Shown here piece by piece: positions 1-5,304 of a stretch of 5,304 nt of DNA. The notes under the pieces are model-generated. The model had not been told where the DNA came from. It saw only the letters and a program-made list of their open reading frames with translations, and did not search any database. Within the stretch, counting starts at the first letter, position 1; the number at the start of each line of letters is the position of its first letter. The position numbers and the translations under genes are program-made. Location of the stretch: contig DLIT01000150.1 of the NCBI GenBank assembly GCA_002483865.1, positions 1-5,304 on the forward strand. The letters are read 5' to 3'. This DNA comes from Brevundimonas sp. UBA7635. Lineage in GTDB: Bacteria; Pseudomonadota; Alphaproteobacteria; Caulobacterales; Caulobacteraceae.

Positions 1-439
1 CGCCCATATTGGTCTTGGAAATACCCGCCTCGACCATGCGGGCGCGAAGGGCGCGGGCTCGGTCCAGCATGGGCGCGTCGCACCAGTCCGGGGCGCTTTG
101 GATCAGGGCTTCCAGGCGGCTGGGCCGGGTCGCGTCATAATAGATGCCCAGGTCATCAACAATCAGGCTGAGGCTGGTCGCGCCGCTCTCGCCGATGCCG
201 ACCGAGCGCAGGAAGCCGTCTTCCAGCGCCACATAGGGACGGTTGTTCTTCTGCGCCCAGCGCCGACCGGCCGCAGCCGTCGGCTTCATGCCCCAGCCCA
301 TCACTGCCTGGACCGAGGGGCCGGGGGTGCCGACGATGTCGTAGTCAGACAGGAAGGTCCGCAGGAAGGGGACCCTGAGAACGCCCGGCGCGCAGGCCCA
401 GGCGCGGGTCTTGTCGGCAGAGGCGTGGGGCAGGGTCAT
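1..439 (-). CDS. kpsC: KpsC-type capsule polysaccharide Kdo-linker glycosyltransferase, 5' part only
   Basis: The frame opens with ATG at 439 and runs off the left edge, giving the first 146 residues of a protein that is about 675 residues in E. coli. Visible motifs fit the N-terminal glycosyltransferase domain of KpsC: GWGMKP (48-53), LEDGFLRSVG (72-81), VDDLGIYYDATRPS (94-107) and ISKTN (140-144). KpsC proteins are cytoplasmic beta-Kdo transferases with two catalytic domains. They build the short poly-Kdo linker joining phosphatidylglycerol to capsules exported by ABC transporters. The second domain lies outside the window. The gene is last in a minus-strand run, 62 bases after the lyase gene. 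I see no strong Shine-Dalgarno before the ATG and no separate promoter in the gap. The family call is firm; the exact start is less so. Confidence 0.9.
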   Translation of the reverse strand, partial: MTLPHASADKTRAWACAPGVLRVPFLRTFLSDYDIVGTPGPSVQAVMGWGMKPTAAAGRRWAQKNNRPYVALEDGFLRSVGIGESGATSLSLIVDDLGIYYDATRPSRLEALIQSAPDWCDAPMLDRARALRARMVEAGISKTNMG

Positions 440-501
440 GGCCTGTGTCTAAGGTCTGGAGACGGCTGAGGCTACCCGCAAAGCTCGGGGCGGGCCGGGG
501 T

Positions 502-1323
502 TCACAGGCGGGCGAGGATGGCATGGGCCTGGTCCAGATGCAGACGCTCGATCATCTCGCCATTGTCGAGCTTGAGCACGCCCTGGCCCTCGGCCTCGGG
601 CTGGCTGAAGGCGGCGATGACGGATCGGGCCCAGGCCAGTTCATCGGGCGACGGGCCAAAGGCGGCATGGGACGGGTCGATCTGGACCGGGTGGATCAGG
701 CTCTTGCCGTCAAAGCCGAACAGGCGGCCCTGTTCGCACTCGGCGATGAAGCCCGCTTCGTCGCGGAAGCGGTTATAGACGCCGTCGATGGCCACCAGCC
801 CAAAGGCCCTGGCGTGGGCGACGATGGCGGCCAGCCAGGGCTTCAGCGGCTCGCGATCCGGTGAGGCCCCGGTGCCCAGGTCCTTGGCCAGGTCATTGGT
901 GCCGATCATCAGCCCCTTGAGCGGGCCCCCGGCGCTGGCAATCTCGCGCAGGTTCAGCAGGGCCAGCGGCGTCTCGATCATGGCGATCAGGTCCACGCCG
1001 GGATTGAGGGCGTCGATCAGGGCGTGGATGGTTTCGGCACTGTCCACCTTGGGCGCGACGACCAGGCTGACGCGGGTATCGCGCAGGGCCTTGAGGTCGT
1101 CATGGCCCCAGGGGGTGTCCAGACCGTTGATCCGCACGCCCAGGCGCGGCTGGAAATCGCCTGCCTGCGCCGCCTCGACTGCCGCCTGGCGCGCGGTCAG
1201 CTTGGCCTCGGGATCAACGGCATCCTCCAGGTCCAGCACGGCGATGTCGCAGTTGAGCCCGCGCGCCTTGGCGATGGCCTTGGCGTTGGTAGCGGGAAGA
1301 TAGAGCAGGCTGCGGGCGCGCAT
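502..1323 (-). CDS. HpcH/HpaI aldolase / CitE-like CoA-ester lyase
   Basis: This 273-residue protein is a complete member of the CitE-like branch of the HpcH/HpaI aldolase family, a Mg2+-dependent TIM-barrel enzyme that cleaves or forms 3-hydroxyacyl-CoA esters such as citryl-, malyl- or citramalyl-CoA. It opens with the typical RSLLYLPATN (4-13). Other motifs are LDLEDAV (30-36, acidic catalytic pair), VRING (63-67, substrate-binding Arg64), APKV (90-93), IETPLALLN (116-124, metal ligand Glu117), GTNDLAKDLG (141-150, metal ligand Asp144) and DGKSLIHPVQI (205-215). Residue roles are transferred from the family. No citrate lyase alpha or gamma subunit genes are nearby, so it is probably a stand-alone lyase rather than part of citrate lyase. 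The substrate cannot be told from sequence. It lies 56 bases after the ROK kinase; the start has no strong Shine-Dalgarno. Confidence 0.9.
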   Translation of the reverse strand: MRARSLLYLPATNAKAIAKARGLNCDIAVLDLEDAVDPEAKLTARQAAVEAAQAGDFQPRLGVRINGLDTPWGHDDLKALRDTRVSLVVAPKVDSAETIHALIDALNPGVDLIAMIETPLALLNLREIASAGGPLKGLMIGTNDLAKDLGTGASPDREPLKPWLAAIVAHARAFGLVAIDGVYNRFRDEAGFIAECEQGRLFGFDGKSLIHPVQIDPSHAAFGPSPDELAWARSVIAAFSQPEAEGQGVLKLDNGEMIERLHLDQAHAILARL

Positions 1324-1379
1324 GGTCGGTCCGGGATCAGAGGGTTCAGCACAGGGTCATAGCGATCAGGGCCGCTGGA

Positions 1380-2273
1380 TCAATCATTCCACAGCCGGGC
1401 GGCCCCGCGCACTCCGCTGGAATCGCCCCAGCGGGCGGGCAGGATCTGGCCCTGCCAGTGGTCGGAGAAGACATGGGCCTGGACCACGGCGGGCAGGCGT
1501 TCATAAAGCTCGGTCACGTTGGACATGCCGCCGCCCAGGACAAAGACCTTTGGGTCCACGAGATTGACGACCATGGCCAGGGCGCGGCCCAGCCGGTGGA
1601 TATAAAGGCCAAGGGCCCCGGCGGCTGCGGCATCCCCGGCGCGGGCGGCCTCGATGATGGTCTGGGCCTTCCAGTCGCGGCCGGTGGTGGCGGCGTGGTC
1701 GCGCTGGAAGCCCGAGCCGGATACCCAGGTCTCAAGGCAGCCCTTCAGCCCGCACCAGCAGTCGGTGGCCGCAGCTTCTTCCGGGCTGGGCCAGGGCAGG
1801 GAGATGTGGCCGATCTCTGCCGCCACGCCATGCGCGCCCTCGACCAACTGGCCACCGATGACCAGCCCGCCGCCACAGCCGGTGCCCAGGATGACGCCAA
1901 AGACGGACCCATGGCCCGCCCCGGCCCCGTCGGTCGCCTCTGACAGGGCCAGACAGTTGGCGTCATTGGCCAGGCGCACCGGGCGTTGCAGGTGCGCCTC
2001 CAGGTCCTGCTGGAACGGGCGACTGTTCAGATAGACCGAGTTGGCATTGCGGATCAGGCCGGTGCGGGGCGAAGGCGAGCCGGGAATGGCCAGGCCGATC
2101 GAGCGGGCAGGACCGGCCTCGGCCTCCACCTGGGCGATCAGGCGGGCGACCGTGGCCAGGGCTTCGTCATAGGTGCCCGGATTGGGCTGGCGGATACGGG
2201 CCAGGAACCGGCCTTGGTCGTCCAGGGCCGCGGCCTCGATCTTGGTGCCGCCAAAGTCGATGCCCAGCTGCAT
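1380..2273 (-). CDS. mak: ROK-family sugar kinase, fructokinase (Mak-like)
   Basis: This 297-residue protein is a full-length ROK kinase that would transfer phosphate from ATP to a hexose in the cytoplasm. It has the N-terminal phosphate-binding motif GIDFGGTKIE (4-13), catalytic Asp104 in RLANDANCLALSEA (100-113), a glycine-rich GTGCGGG (130-136), and the ROK zinc site made of His156 (EIGH) with Cys172, Cys174 and Cys179 (CWCGLKGCLE). NANSVYLN, VLGGGMSNV and GDSSGVRGAARLW match E. coli fructokinase Mak as I remember it, so fructose (and perhaps mannose) to the 6-phosphate is the best guess. N-acetylglucosamine or glucose kinase remains possible. Its ATG overlaps the stop of the upstream msrC-like gene in a TGATG junction, which suggests translational coupling and explains the lack of an obvious own ribosome binding site. 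Confidence 0.92.
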   Translation of the reverse strand: MQLGIDFGGTKIEAAALDDQGRFLARIRQPNPGTYDEALATVARLIAQVEAEAGPARSIGLAIPGSPSPRTGLIRNANSVYLNSRPFQQDLEAHLQRPVRLANDANCLALSEATDGAGAGHGSVFGVILGTGCGGGLVIGGQLVEGAHGVAAEIGHISLPWPSPEEAAATDCWCGLKGCLETWVSGSGFQRDHAATTGRDWKAQTIIEAARAGDAAAAGALGLYIHRLGRALAMVVNLVDPKVFVLGGGMSNVTELYERLPAVVQAHVFSDHWQGQILPARWGDSSGVRGAARLWND

Positions 2274-2767
2274 CAGGTCGCAAACACACGGGCCATCAGG
2301 CGCTCCAGTGCCTGGGCGTCCACGGCGTCAAAGACGGCCTTTTCGGTGGCATCCACATCTATGACGGCGATCAGGGCTCCCGAGCCGTCGCGAACCGGCA
2401 CCACGATCTCGCTGGCCGAGCGGGAATCGCAGGCGATGTGGCCGGGGAAGGCGTCGACATCCTCGACTATCTGGGTCTCGCCGGTGCGCGCCGCCGCCCC
2501 GCAGACCCCGCGCGTGAACGGGATTCTCAGGCAACCCAGGGTCCCCTGATAGGGACCGACCACCAGCTCATTGCCCTTGGCCTGATCGACCACATAGAAG
2601 CCGGTCCAGAAGAAGGCCGGAAAGGCATCGCTGAGCATCGACGCCACCGTCGCCATGCGCGCCGTCAGATTGGGCTCGCCCTCCAGCACGGCCAGGATCT
2701 CGCCCTCAACCTCGGCATAGCGTTCGGCCTTGTCAGCGGGGCGGTCATCACGGGCGATATAGGACAT
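2273..2767 (-). CDS. msrC: Free methionine-(R)-sulfoxide reductase (GAF domain)
   Basis: The product (164 residues from ATG 2767) is a single GAF domain of the fRMsr family, which reduces free L-methionine-(R)-sulfoxide in the cytosol using thioredoxin. The diagnostic block GPYQGTLGCLRIP, GRGVCG-like TRGVCG and FPGHIACD keeps all three conserved cysteines (79, 89 and 113 counted from this start), and SEIVVPV follows. In the family the cysteine nearest FPGHIAC is catalytic and the others resolve it. A GTG at 2785 would add six residues before this Met. I prefer ATG 2767 because the length matches the family (about 165), TTGAGAT lies just upstream, and the predicted promoter would leave only about 12 bases before the GTG. 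It is the first gene of the minus-strand run and overlaps the ROK kinase start by one base. Confidence 0.93.
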   Translation of the reverse strand: MSYIARDDRPADKAERYAEVEGEILAVLEGEPNLTARMATVASMLSDAFPAFFWTGFYVVDQAKGNELVVGPYQGTLGCLRIPFTRGVCGAAARTGETQIVEDVDAFPGHIACDSRSASEIVVPVRDGSGALIAVIDVDATEKAVFDAVDAQALERLMARVFAT

Positions 2768-2803
2768 GCGGGCAATCTCAAGCACAAGCGTGGCAGAGAT
2801 GTT

Positions 2804-2832
2804 AAAATAAGGTGCGGCTCGGCCGATGTAAA
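2804..2832 (-). promoter_or_regulatory. Predicted sigma70-type promoter of the msrC-mak-lyase-kpsC run
   Basis: On the minus strand, TTTACA (2832-2827; five of six to TTGACA) is followed after 17 bases by TATTTT (2809-2804; four of six to TATAAT). Initiation near 2797 would give a leader of about 30 bases to the ATG at 2767. It lies just downstream of the T-tracted hairpin that would end the preceding transcript. This is a consensus match only. Confidence 0.5.
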
Positions 2833-2858
2833 ACCGGAGGTGCCTTGATTGTTAACAC

Positions 2859-2909
2859 AAAAAGAGGACCTTATAGCCCCCGAATGTCATCTGCCTTCGG
2901 ACGGTCCTC
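2859..2909 (-). terminator. Predicted intrinsic terminator with nested hairpin, downstream of the Hint gene
   Basis: Read on the minus strand, GAGGACC (2909-2903) pairs with GGTCCTC (2870-2864), and inside it CCGAA (2900-2896) pairs with TTCGG (2884-2880). The outer stem is followed at once by TTTTT (2863-2859). This matches a rho-independent terminator for minus-strand transcripts arriving from the Hint gene, although the 32-base interior is larger than usual. No T tract follows on the plus strand. A small structured RNA ending here is an alternative. Confidence 0.5.
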
Positions 2910-2938
2910 ATCGAGTTCGATTACGTGGGGCTTCGCTC

Positions 2939-2948
2939 GGCTTAAGCC
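2939..2948. repeat. 10-bp perfect palindrome GGCTTAAGCC
   Basis: A perfect 10-base palindrome lies between the two larger hairpins downstream of the Hint gene. It has no loop, so it could be a protein-binding half-site pair or chance. Its location in a non-coding spacer with two other inverted repeats is the only reason to list it. Confidence 0.3.
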
Positions 2949-2952
2949 AAGA

Positions 2953-2978
2953 CCCTAGCGGGTCGAAACCCGCTAGGG
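2953..2978 (-). terminator. 11-bp perfect hairpin 20 bases after the Hint stop codon
   Basis: CCCTAGCGGGT (2953-2963) and ACCCGCTAGGG (2968-2978) are exact inverted copies around a CGAA loop. On the minus strand the stem starts 20 bases after the TAA of the Hint gene (3001-2999) and is followed by TCTTGG, a poor T tract. It would be a strong mRNA 3' end structure or a weak or factor-assisted terminator. It may work with the T-tracted hairpin further down. No T run follows on the plus strand. Confidence 0.5.
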
Positions 2979-2998
2979 ACACCAGTAATGAGGGCGCG

Positions 2999-4189
2999 TT
3001 ATGCAGCTTGGCGCGATGTCAGGCTAGGGGTGTCACGAAGCTGCAAGATCTGAGTTGCTCGATCAGCAAGTTGGATCTTGAGGAAGAAATCGCCGGCGGT
3101 GTTAGCATAGAAGCTGGAAGGGATTTCCGCCGCACCGGTGGTCCAGCGCTGCGGTGTCTCGGTGTTTTCCGTTGGGTAAAAATCTTCACCAAAGTCGGGA
3201 TGGTCTGCGTCGAAGGTGCGGCAAGTCAGGCCATCGTCCACATTGATGGAGAACAATTTCACGCCGAGTGGACGATGGTCTCGAGATGCCGGGTTGATGG
3301 AGGAGGGGATGAAGCTCGGGGACTTGAGGACGACGGACCGGGCATTCTGAGGGACAAGGAAGCGCAGGCTCGTTCCATCGGAAATACCCTCAGTACGGGA
3401 ACCGTCCACTTCAAGATGGATGCTCTCATTGGGTGCCTTTATCTCCCAAGCGCTTGCAACGGCCCGTTTCTGCACCCGCGCGCGGATCGCATCCAGAATA
3501 GGACCATCGTCTATGCGCTCAAAAAGCCCGGCCCTATCAGTGGGGTCTATCGAGAACTGGGGGCCAGTGATTCGGTCAGCGTCGAACAAATGTCTATTAC
3601 CCTGTTCGATGTAGCTCTCAACTAGACAATTTTGACTGTAGATCAATGAATGTTGTTCTAGTTCGACGTGCCAATACTCGACAAATTCGGGGGCCTCTTG
3701 AGATATTGTCGAATGGTTAAGCAAACAGCCCGCCGGAACAAGGAATTTTCCGATTAAGTCGAAAGCGATGCCGTGTCCAGGCGATACTAGGAGGTCGACA
3801 TCGGGGCAGCCATCTGCAAGGGCATCCTTTTTGATACGGATTGGAGTAATATTGTGGGCCCATGGCGCATCGCCGCAGCGCAGCTTAGTGCGGCCGATCC
3901 AATTGATAGACCGAACGCCATCTTCAGTAATCAGCTCATCACCTACGTTAAGGTTTTCGACCTTAACGTAGCCTTGAGTGGTTAGGATAAGGGATCCTCG
4001 CGTAAAGCATGGGGCATTAGGCGTGGCATAGGCGTAATAAGTATTAAAGTTTACCGCCCCTTGAGGAGGGCTGCCGGTGTTGGAGATAATGAGACTTGGG
4101 CTGAATGACTTAGAAAAGAATCCTTCAAATATTTCACGCTCCGTTACCGTTCCAAGGATCAGTCCGGACCCGTCGCTAGTAGCTCCCAT
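2999..4189 (-). CDS. Hint_2 (Hedgehog/intein-fold) domain protein; start uncertain
   Basis: The 396 residues from ATG 4189 contain a Hint domain of the alphaproteobacterial Hint_2 type at about 61-203. CFTRGSLILTTQG has the candidate nucleophile Cys61. VENLNVGDELITEDG (77-91), INWIGRT (95-101), PIRIKKDAL (116-124), LLVSPGHG (133-140, with His139), LVPAGCLLN (150-158), YWHVELEQHSLI (172-183) and ESYIEQGNR (191-199) follow. Hint folds perform intein- or Hedgehog-like self-cleavage before the Cys; no C-terminal splice junction is evident. Residues about 204-396 form a separate domain with HRPLGVKLFSINVDDG and YPTENTETPQRWTTGAAEIP, a layout I recognise from other Hint proteins, with unknown function. 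The biological role of this protein is unknown. ATG 4189 has no ribosome binding site and lies inside coding-like sequence, so it may be an internal Met. The gene is AT-richer than its neighbours, suggesting transfer. Confidence 0.8.
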   Translation of the reverse strand: MGATSDGSGLILGTVTEREIFEGFFSKSFSPSLIISNTGSPPQGAVNFNTYYAYATPNAPCFTRGSLILTTQGYVKVENLNVGDELITEDGVRSINWIGRTKLRCGDAPWAHNITPIRIKKDALADGCPDVDLLVSPGHGIAFDLIGKFLVPAGCLLNHSTISQEAPEFVEYWHVELEQHSLIYSQNCLVESYIEQGNRHLFDADRITGPQFSIDPTDRAGLFERIDDGPILDAIRARVQKRAVASAWEIKAPNESIHLEVDGSRTEGISDGTSLRFLVPQNARSVVLKSPSFIPSSINPASRDHRPLGVKLFSINVDDGLTCRTFDADHPDFGEDFYPTENTETPQRWTTGAAEIPSSFYANTAGDFFLKIQLADRATQILQLRDTPSLTSRQAA

Positions 4190-4441
4190 GATGGTGTATT
4201 CGACACCGTTGAGCGAAACGATCCCGTTATTCGCATCAATGATATTAAACTCGCCGCCACTTGCAAGTTGAGTATAGCCGTCAACTTGTCCCGAATGGGC
4301 GTAGTCGTCATTGGATGATGTGGTGCTTATGCTCGAAGCGCTGATGCTATATAGGTAGTTTGAACTAAAATTCTTCCCTGAAATCTGATTCGTGAAAGAT
4401 ACTTAGGCGGGAATGGCTTTTGGCGTAACTTCGCTAGGCAT
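4190..4441 (-). pseudogene. 5' extension of the Hint gene interrupted by an in-frame TAA
   Basis: In the frame of the Hint protein, 71 open codons (4402-4190) precede ATG 4189. They read like the short beta-rich N-terminal part common in this family: NYLYSISASSIS, SGGEFNIIDANNGIVSLNG and VEYTI lead straight into MGATSDGSG. This stretch has no ATG, GTG or TTG. It is bounded by TAA at 4405-4403. Beyond that, 12 in-frame codons (MPSEVTPKAIPA) lead back to ATG 4441-4439, which has GGAAG (4452-4448) six bases upstream. The original gene would encode about 480 residues. Either a nonsense codon has inactivated it, or the stop is read through, or translation begins at a rare codon such as ATT (4384-4382), or the first 12 codons are a leader peptide. 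A sequencing error is also possible. Confidence 0.5.
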
Positions 4442-4469
4442 GACGAACTTCCGATAACGATGAGTTCAC

Positions 4470-4498
4470 AGTAAAGCTCAGCCGTACGATGGTGGCAA
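4470..4498 (-). promoter_or_regulatory. Predicted promoter of the Hint gene
   Basis: On the minus strand, TTGCCA (4498-4493; five of six to TTGACA) and TTTACT (4475-4470; four of six to TATAAT) are 17 bases apart. Initiation near 4463 would leave about 22 bases to the ATG at 4441, with GGAAG correctly placed between. The alignment of promoter, ribosome binding site and in-frame ATG supports 4441 as the ancestral start. This is a motif match only; read-through from the tRNA gene upstream on the same strand is also possible. Confidence 0.4.
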
Positions 4499-4562
4499 TT
4501 TGAAATCGCGTGATAGTTGTGGGTACCGCGCATTTCGGTGGATATGGGGCAGGCAAGGGAGG

Positions 4563-4638
4563 TGGTAGGCGTGGAGGGACTCGAACCCCCAACCAGACCG
4601 TTATGAGCGGTCGGCTCTAACCATTGAGCTACACGCCC
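4563..4638 (-). tRNA. tRNA with anticodon CAU, probably tRNA-Ile2 (or elongator Met)
   Basis: The 76-base minus-strand sequence folds as a complete tRNA. The acceptor is GGGCGTG/CACGCCT with a G1-U72 wobble. The D stem is GCTC/GAGC with an 8-base loop AATGGTTA, and the anticodon stem GACCG/CGGTC has loop CTCATAA. The variable loop is 5 bases, the T stem is GGGGG/CCCTC with loop TTCGAGT, the discriminator is A, and CCA is encoded. The anticodon is CAU. The acceptor stem is paired, unlike initiator tRNA. The 8-base D loop resembles tRNA-Ile2, in which C34 is changed to lysidine by TilS to read AUA. The elongator Met tRNAs I recall have a 9-base D loop, so I favour Ile2. No clear terminator follows the 3' end. 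Confidence 0.95.
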
Positions 4639-4659
4639 CCGAAGCGCGGGAGGGGGACT

Positions 4660-4687
4660 GCCTAGCAGGGCTTGAGCGCGGTGTTAA
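4660..4687 (-). promoter_or_regulatory. Possible promoter of the CAU tRNA
   Basis: On the minus strand, TTAACA (4687-4682; five of six to TTGACA) lies 16 bases before CTAGGC (4665-4660), a poor -10. Transcription near 4653 would give about 15 bases of leader before the tRNA 5' end at 4638. The sequence after the -10 is C-rich, as is common for growth-controlled tRNA promoters. The weak -10 keeps this tentative. Confidence 0.3.
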
Positions 4688-4822
4688 GTCGGTAAGCGTC
4701 GCGTAATGGCCAAGATGAATGGAACCTGCCAGGGGGGCTGGCGCATTTGTTCAGGTTGTAATGCTAAGCCATGAGCTTGACCGGGCGGATGCCCGCCGGG
4801 CGATGAGATGGAGACCAAACCG

Positions 4823-5304
4823 ATGAGCCGTAGTTTGCGCGCCCTGATGCTGGGCACGGCCCTGTTTACCCTGGCCGCTCCGGCGGTTTCCCTGGCCCAG
4901 GCTCCGGCCGGGTCGTCACCGCTGCAGGTCCATGCCATGGCGTCCCACCCCGCCCTTAATCTTACGGCCACCGGCGAGGTCAAGGTCGCGCCTGACCAGG
5001 CGACCCTCAACTTTGGCGTCATGACCGAGGCGGTAACGGCCCAGGAGGCCATGGCCCAGAATGCCCGCCAGATGACTCGCGTCATCGAGGCCCTGCGCCG
5101 CGCGGGGATTGCCGAGCGTGATATCCAGACCTCGGGCCTCAACCTCTCGGCCCAGTATGACTATCAGCAGAATGAGCCCCCGCGCCTGCGCGGCTATCAG
5201 GCGTCCAATCGGGTTACCGTGGTCATCAATGACCTGGCCAAGGTCGGCTCGACGGCCGATGCGGTCGTGGCTGCGGGCGTCAACCAGATCGACGGCATCA
5301 GCTT
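4823..5304 (+). CDS. SIMPL-domain (DUF541; YggE/BP26-like) exported protein, 5' part
   Basis: The frame starts at ATG 4823, with GGAG at 4810-4813 nine bases upstream, and is cut by the right edge after 160 codons. Residues 1-25 look like a signal peptide: basic MSRSLR, a hydrophobic stretch LMLGTALFTLAAPAVSLA, and probable cleavage after Ala25 (SLA, then QAPAG), so the mature protein should be periplasmic or outer-membrane associated. The SIMPL domain starts at about residue 43 with LNLTATGEVKVAPDQATLNFGV. DIQTSGLNLSAQYDY and GYQASNRVTVVINDLAKVG (124-142) are typical of the family. Relatives include E. coli YggE, linked to oxidative stress, and the Brucella antigen BP26/Omp28; the molecular function is not settled. 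It is divergent from the tRNA. A TGTAAT at 4757-4762 resembles a -10, but I see no matching -35. Confidence 0.9.
   Translation, partial: MSRSLRALMLGTALFTLAAPAVSLAQAPAGSSPLQVHAMASHPALNLTATGEVKVAPDQATLNFGVMTEAVTAQEAMAQNARQMTRVIEALRRAGIAERDIQTSGLNLSAQYDYQQNEPPRLRGYQASNRVTVVINDLAKVGSTADAVVAAGVNQIDGIS

Noticed and set aside
98..2549. Many plus-strand open frames opposite the four-gene run
   Set aside because: All are antisense to genes with strong family motifs, and their translations are low in complexity and rich in Arg, Pro and Ala, as expected of shadow frames in GC-rich DNA.
2849..3625. Plus-strand open frame of 258 codons starting with TTG
   Set aside because: It is antisense to the Hint gene, which has clear family motifs in the opposite frame. 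It starts within the terminator region, runs through the hairpins, and its translation shows no recognisable domain.
4327..4533. Minus-strand open frame of 68 codons upstream of the Hint gene
   Set aside because: It is out of frame with the Hint extension, overlaps the predicted promoter and ribosome binding site, and its composition is not protein-like. A frameshifted Hint N terminus was considered, but the in-frame continuation through 4402 fits better.
4563..4590. tRNA 3' end as an attachment site with a direct repeat at the far border of the AT-rich segment
   Set aside because: By eye there is no second copy of the tRNA 3' end near 2850-3000 and no integrase gene in the window.
4721..4751. 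GGAAC followed by GTT, resembling a general stress (EcfG/SigT) promoter upstream of the SIMPL gene
   Set aside because: The gap between GGAAC (4721-4725) and the GTT near 4749 is over 20 bases, longer than the 16-18 expected, so it does not fit the consensus.
4782..4795. Small inverted repeat CGGGC/GCCCG before the SIMPL ribosome binding site
   Set aside because: A 5-bp stem is expected by chance in DNA this rich in G+C, and it is not followed by any regulatory signature.
4684..5142. Minus-strand open frame of 152 codons opposite the SIMPL gene
   Set aside because: It is a shadow frame in GC-rich DNA. The plus-strand frame has a ribosome binding site, a signal peptide and SIMPL motifs.

Overview
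The window looks like chromosomal DNA from a GC-rich alphaproteobacterium, most likely a member of the Caulobacterales or a relative. This is inferred from GC-rich codon use, tRNA style and gene families; no marker gene settles it. It has three parts.

Positions 1-2832 hold a minus-strand gene run, read right to left. A sigma70-like promoter (about 2804-2832) is followed by a free methionine-(R)-sulfoxide reductase (GAF domain, MsrC type), a ROK sugar kinase closely resembling E. coli fructokinase Mak, a CitE/HpcH-type CoA-ester lyase, and the 5' part of kpsC, a capsule Kdo-linker glycosyltransferase that runs off the left edge. The first two genes overlap by one base (TGATG). The next gaps are about 56 and 62 bases, so one transcript is plausible. 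The kinase could supply sugar phosphate and KpsC builds the capsule anchor, but a shared pathway for all four genes is not demonstrated.

Positions about 2850-4562 are clearly richer in A+T and carry a single recognisable gene, a minus-strand Hint (Hedgehog/intein-fold, Hint_2 type) protein with a family-typical C-terminal domain. Two hairpins follow its stop codon; one is followed by a T tract and looks like a terminator. The first ATG of the long open frame (4189) is probably not the original start. Coding-like sequence continues in frame for 71 more codons, then meets a TAA. Twelve codons beyond that TAA lies an in-frame ATG with a good Shine-Dalgarno and a promoter-like -35/-10 pair. The gene therefore seems to carry an early nonsense codon, or to use an unusual start or readthrough. 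This is the most interesting point in the window.

Positions 4563-5304 hold a minus-strand tRNA with anticodon CAU and an encoded CCA (Ile2 favoured, elongator Met possible). It is divergent from a plus-strand exported SIMPL-domain (DUF541; YggE/BP26-like) protein that is cut by the right edge. No mobile-element genes, integrase, CRISPR array or clear attachment-site duplication were seen.
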